From NCBI GenBank assembly GCA_016718275.1, contig JADKEA010000006.1, positions 62,001-126,000 on the forward strand: a DNA stretch of 64,000 bases, given 5' to 3'. The notes under the pieces were generated by a model that had not been told where the DNA came from, searched no databases, and saw nothing but the letters and a program-made list of their open reading frames with translations. Source of the stretch: Candidatus Villigracilis affinis. GTDB taxonomy: Bacteria; Chloroflexota; Anaerolineae; Anaerolineales; Villigracilaceae. Shown here one piece after another: positions 61,208 to 64,000 of this stretch. A program made the translations under genes and the position numbers. How positions within the stretch are numbered: the stretch's first letter is position 1; each line of letters opens with the position of its first letter.

Positions 61208-62929
61208 ATGTCTGCACTCAAATGGTGGCAAACTGCTGTTTTCTATCAAATCTATCCGCGCTCGTTTGCAGATGGCAACGGCGACGGCATCGGAGATTTC
61301 AAAGGCGCAACCGAAAAGCTGGATTATCTCGCCTCCCTCGGCGTGGATGCGGTATGGCTTTCTCCGCACTTCCCCTCCCCCAATTGGGATTGCGGCTATG
61401 ATATTTCCGATTACTGCGATGTCGCACCTGAATACGGAACACTCGACGATTTCAAAACCTTCCTGAATGAAGCGCACAAGCGGTATATCCGCGTGGTTTT
61501 GGATCTTGTGCTGAATCACACCTCCGATGAACATGCATGGTTCATCGAATCAAAATCAAGCCGCGACAATCCGAAAGCCGATTGGTACGTTTGGGTAGAC
61601 ACACCGCCCAATAACTGGCAATCCTGTTTCGATGGCGAAGCTTGGACATATGCCCCCGAGCGCAACCAATATTATTATCACTACTTCATGAAGCAGCAGC
61701 CAGACCTGAACTGGCACAACCCCGAAGTGAAAAAAGCCATGTGGGATGCCGCCCGTTTCTGGCTCGATATGGGCGTGGACGGTTTCCGCCTTGACGCCAT
61801 CGGCACGATTTTCGAAGACCCACAACTTACCCCGCACACCGTCCCGATGAATCTCGCAGAACTGCGCCGCTTCTCCGAGCTTGCCAAAACGCCGAAGGAA
61901 ATCAAGCTCAAGGACAAATATTGGTTCGAGATGTTCAAGCATCAATACGGCAAACCCGGTGTGCACGACCTGATGAAGGAACTGAGAGCCATTCTGGATG
62001 AGTACGAAGGCGACCGCATGCTCGTTGGCGAAGATGATGACATTGCCTACATGGGCAACGGCAAGGATGAACTACATCTCATTTTCAACTTCCCGCTCAT
62101 GCGCACAGAGCGGATCACACCCGCGCACATCCGCAAGAATCAGAAGGAAAGACTCGGCGCGCTGGAAAACCTCCCCGCCGAAAAAGGCTGGCCTTGCAAC
62201 ACGCTTGGCAACCATGATTGCTCCCGAATCCACACCCGCTATGGCGATAAGATCCACGACGCAGAATTGGCGCGCTTGAATGCAGCCCTTGTTCTAACCC
62301 TCAAAGGAACGGCCTTCCTATATAACGGTGAAGAAATCGGCATGACCGACCATATGCTTTCTGATATTTCGCACGTCAAAGATACGATGGGTTCCTGGTA
62401 TTACCATACCATCGTCACCGAAATGGGCGTTCACCCTGAAGAAGCCATGCTCCGCACAGCGGAAATGACCCGCGACAAAAACCGCACACCCATGCAATGG
62501 TCAAACAATCCGAATGCCGGCTTCTCTCCATCGGGCGTGAACACCTGGCTGCCCGTCAACCCGAATTACAAGGATGGAATCAACGTTCATGATCAGGAGA
62601 AAAATCCAAGTTCGTTGTTGCAGTATTACAAGCATCTGCTTCGCGTACGGAAGAACTCTTCTGCATTGAAATATGGAGAATATCTACCGCTCCTAAATAC
62701 CTCGAAGGAATATTTTTCCTTCCTGCGCCAATCCGATAATCAGACGATACTTGTCGTCTTGAATTATTCTGAAAAGGTGCTTGAACTTGATTTTTCACGT
62801 ACCAAAGAAATCAAAGACTCGAAACTGCGCATCCTCTTCACCAGTGCAGAAAGACGCGGCGGATCGTTTGCGCCTAACTTCAAGGTCGGCGCTTTCGAGG
62901 TATTCATCGCGGAAGTTGAGCGTGAATAG
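61208..62929 (+). CDS. GH13 alpha-glucosidase / oligo-1,6-glucosidase-like
   Basis: A 573-residue alpha-amylase-family enzyme. Region motifs: VVLDLVLNHTSDEHAW (I, about 98-113), GVDGFRLDAIG (II, nucleophile Asp, about 190-200), MLVGEDDDI (III, acid/base Glu, about 270-278) and LGNHDCSRIHTRYGD (IV, about 334-348). The start AVFYQIYPRSFADGNGDGIG is typical of oligo-1,6-glucosidase, trehalulose synthase and related enzymes. Region III reads GED rather than GEV/GEA. Cytoplasmic, without signal peptide. Followed by a small Cys protein with 8-nt overlap. Confidence 0.93.
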   Translation: MSALKWWQTAVFYQIYPRSFADGNGDGIGDFKGATEKLDYLASLGVDAVWLSPHFPSPNWDCGYDISDYCDVAPEYGTLDDFKTFLNEAHKRYIRVVLDLVLNHTSDEHAWFIESKSSRDNPKADWYVWVDTPPNNWQSCFDGEAWTYAPERNQYYYHYFMKQQPDLNWHNPEVKKAMWDAARFWLDMGVDGFRLDAIGTIFEDPQLTPHTVPMNLAELRRFSELAKTPKEIKLKDKYWFEMFKHQYGKPGVHDLMKELRAILDEYEGDRMLVGEDDDIAYMGNGKDELHLIFNFPLMRTERITPAHIRKNQKERLGALENLPAEKGWPCNTLGNHDCSRIHTRYGDKIHDAELARLNAALVLTLKGTAFLYNGEEIGMTDHMLSDISHVKDTMGSWYYHTIVTEMGVHPEEAMLRTAEMTRDKNRTPMQWSNNPNAGFSPSGVNTWLPVNPNYKDGINVHDQEKNPSSLLQYYKHLLRVRKNSSALKYGEYLPLLNTSKEYFSFLRQSDNQTILVVLNYSEKVLELDFSRTKEIKDSKLRILFTSAERRGGSFAPNFKVGAFEVFIAEVERE

Positions 62930-63137
62930 CGAAAAGGCAGAAGTCGCCAGAAAATTCGTGGTGCTCTGCGGAAGAGTTTTCCGCGATGCAGACCCAAAGT
63001 ATTTCCCATCCGCTCAATATCGCGGACGGACGCTCCGCTTTTGCACAGAGTCCTGCCTCGGCGCGTTTTTAGCCGACCCTGATATTTTCTACAAAGTCCA
63101 TCGCAACTCGGAAAAGAACAAAGATGCCAAACCCTAA
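62922..63137 (+). CDS. Small YHS/TRASH-like Cys protein
   Basis: About 71 residues from GTG 62922, read in another frame across the end of the GH13 gene. Contains VLCGRVFRDADPKYFPSAQY, YRGRTLRFCTESCLGAFLAD and a His-containing C-terminal KVHRNSEKNK. The spacing of C, C-x3-C and the RFCSxxCxxxFxxxP pattern resemble YHS or TRASH metal-binding domains. Its end overlaps the start of the DUF402 gene by 14 nt. Confidence 0.6.
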   Translation: MNSEKAEVARKFVVLCGRVFRDADPKYFPSAQYRGRTLRFCTESCLGAFLADPDIFYKVHRNSEKNKDAKP

Positions 63138-63771
63138 TTTGTGGAACGAGGGCGATATCGTCCTTCTGCGCGGCGTATACAACGACAAGGCAGCCTATGT
63201 GCAATCGGCACGCGTGGTGAAAGACACTCCCGAAGAAACCGCCCTGCTCGTCTGGCCCGGGGCTGAATGCATGGTCCCCAACGGATATCTCCACCACGCC
63301 CACGACAGGTCCATGTGGGATCGCTGGGCGGAAACAACAACGAATACACTGAAACTGGAAAAATTCATCTGGCACACCAACCGCTTTTTGATTCTGCTTG
63401 AACCTGAAAAATATTACGCCACGATCTACATCTGGAAAGCAGCGACCGATGAGTTTATGGGCTACTACATCAATTTTCAATTACCCTATCGCCGCTCGCG
63501 CCTCGGGTTTGACACCCTCGACCTTGATCTGGATATTGTCATCGAACCCAATTTTGAATGGACTTGGAAAGACATGGACGAATATCAACAGGGAATCCAA
63601 TCGGGCGGAATACGATTGGACTGGGTCAACGAGATCGAACACGCCAAACAGGAAGTATTCACCCGCCTTGAAAAACGCGGATATCCTTATAATTCAGACT
63701 GGCTGAACTGGCGCCCCAACCCGAACTGGACCGCGCCCTGCCTACCCGAAAACTGGGATGTGACCTATTAA
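63124..63771 (+). CDS. DUF402 domain protein
   Basis: A 215-residue protein with the DUF402 beta-barrel (ARVVKDTPEETALLVWPGAE, and LLEPEKYYATIYIWKAATD, YYINFQLPYRRS, TLDLDLDIVIEPNFEWTWKD). Characterised relatives are nucleoside di/triphosphatases or fluoroacetyl-CoA thioesterase-like folds; here the D-L-D-L-D segment suggests metal binding. The tail RPNPNWTAPCLPENW is unlike most members. Substrate unknown. Confidence 0.8.
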   Translation: MPNPNLWNEGDIVLLRGVYNDKAAYVQSARVVKDTPEETALLVWPGAECMVPNGYLHHAHDRSMWDRWAETTTNTLKLEKFIWHTNRFLILLEPEKYYATIYIWKAATDEFMGYYINFQLPYRRSRLGFDTLDLDLDIVIEPNFEWTWKDMDEYQQGIQSGGIRLDWVNEIEHAKQEVFTRLEKRGYPYNSDWLNWRPNPNWTAPCLPENWDVTY

Positions 63772-63789
63772 CGGTATACGGAGTTTGAG

Positions 63790-64000
63790 ATGAACGCACC
63801 CCAAAAATCAATCCATTATGAGCAGTACGAATTCCAAAAATGGAAATCCTTCGACGCGGAAACGATTGTCGAGATGCCTGTTTCTTTAACAGTGAACGGC
63901 GAAGTGTGGATCAGTTTTATGTGCACCCCAGTCAATTTGGAGGCACTGGCCGTTGGGTTCCTCTTCAACGAAGGCATCATCCAAAAAATGGATGAAGTCG
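63790..64000 (+). CDS. fdhD: FdhD formate dehydrogenase accessory sulfurtransferase, 3' truncated
   Basis: The first 70 residues are visible. EMPVSLTVNGEVWISFMCTP and VNLEALAVGFLFNEGIIQKM are the N-terminal hallmarks of FdhD, which transfers sulfur from IscS to the Mo/W-bis-MGD cofactor of formate dehydrogenase. The catalytic CxxC loop lies beyond the window edge. The only link to molybdenum in the window is the MOSC-domain gene. Confidence 0.9.
   Translation, partial: MNAPQKSIHYEQYEFQKWKSFDAETIVEMPVSLTVNGEVWISFMCTPVNLEALAVGFLFNEGIIQKMDEV

Overview
The window looks like a chromosomal segment of a Chloroflexota bacterium, most likely class Anaerolineae. This is inferred from gene content: a fused NuoCD, an archaeal/eukaryote-type ProS, a Ddn-like F420-dependent enzyme, a fused FtcD, and Thr/Pro-rich linkers of the TPTxTPT kind in surface lipoproteins and in the kinase. 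No rRNA, tRNA, CRISPR array, transposase or phage gene was recognised. The sequence is almost fully coding, with short intergenic gaps.

Layout. 1-1.8 kb: end of a frameshifted polytopic membrane protein. 2-6.6 kb: a biotin-dependent acyl-CoA carboxylase operon (carboxyltransferase, biotin carboxylase, biotin carrier) followed by a CYTH protein and a terminator. 6.7-9.0 kb: a lipid/redox-flavoured trio (ICMT-like, Ddn-like, saccharopine-dehydrogenase-like). 9.0-16.3 kb: mostly minus-strand small genes, including a DHCW cupin, a broken pentapeptide-repeat protein with a C-terminal sensor-like domain, a luciferase-like oxidoreductase, two HAD phosphatases, a TMEM175 channel and a LuxR-HTH membrane protein. 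16.3-21.1 kb: an SUMF1-fold lipoprotein, FtcD and a Ser/Thr kinase. 21.1-27 kb: two acetyl-CoA-synthetase-type ligases and an MFS transporter fused to a universal-stress domain. 27.4-32.7 kb: FAD oxidoreductase, broken hydrolase, helical-repeat protein, ProS, LOG-family protein and MazG-like protein. 32.8-38 kb: two ABC permeases, a CCA-type nucleotidyltransferase, an inositol-phosphatase-family enzyme and a DUF2726 protein. 38-45.5 kb: NmrA-like protein with a MarR/GbsR regulator, a FecR lipoprotein, M20 peptidase, metallo-beta-lactamase fold protein, PIG-L deacetylase, RicT and a LSDAT/SLOG-type protein. 45.7-53.9 kb: a complete kdpFABCDE locus with two extra microproteins. 54-58.4 kb: iscX-nuoB-nuoCD-nuoI plus mrp, reading leftwards. 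58.5-64 kb: SufR-like regulator, MOSC protein, alcohol dehydrogenase, cytochrome-b5-like protein, GH13 glucosidase, a small Cys protein, a DUF402 protein and the start of fdhD.

How the genes fit together. Carboxylase plus two acyl-CoA ligases suggest assimilation of short-chain carboxylates. The Kdp block provides potassium uptake under its own two-component control. The nuo-iscX-mrp block combines complex I subunits with Fe-S handling proteins and faces a putative Fe-S-sensing regulator.

Two global observations matter. First, six genes carry single-base frameshifts, nearly all in short homopolymers and reparable by one base, so assembly indels are more likely than true gene decay. Second, at least seven gene borders carry intergenic arrays of degenerate units of about 7 nt (about 9-10 nt in one) arranged as imperfect palindromes. 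This dispersed repeat family is the main structure that ordinary gene annotation does not explain.
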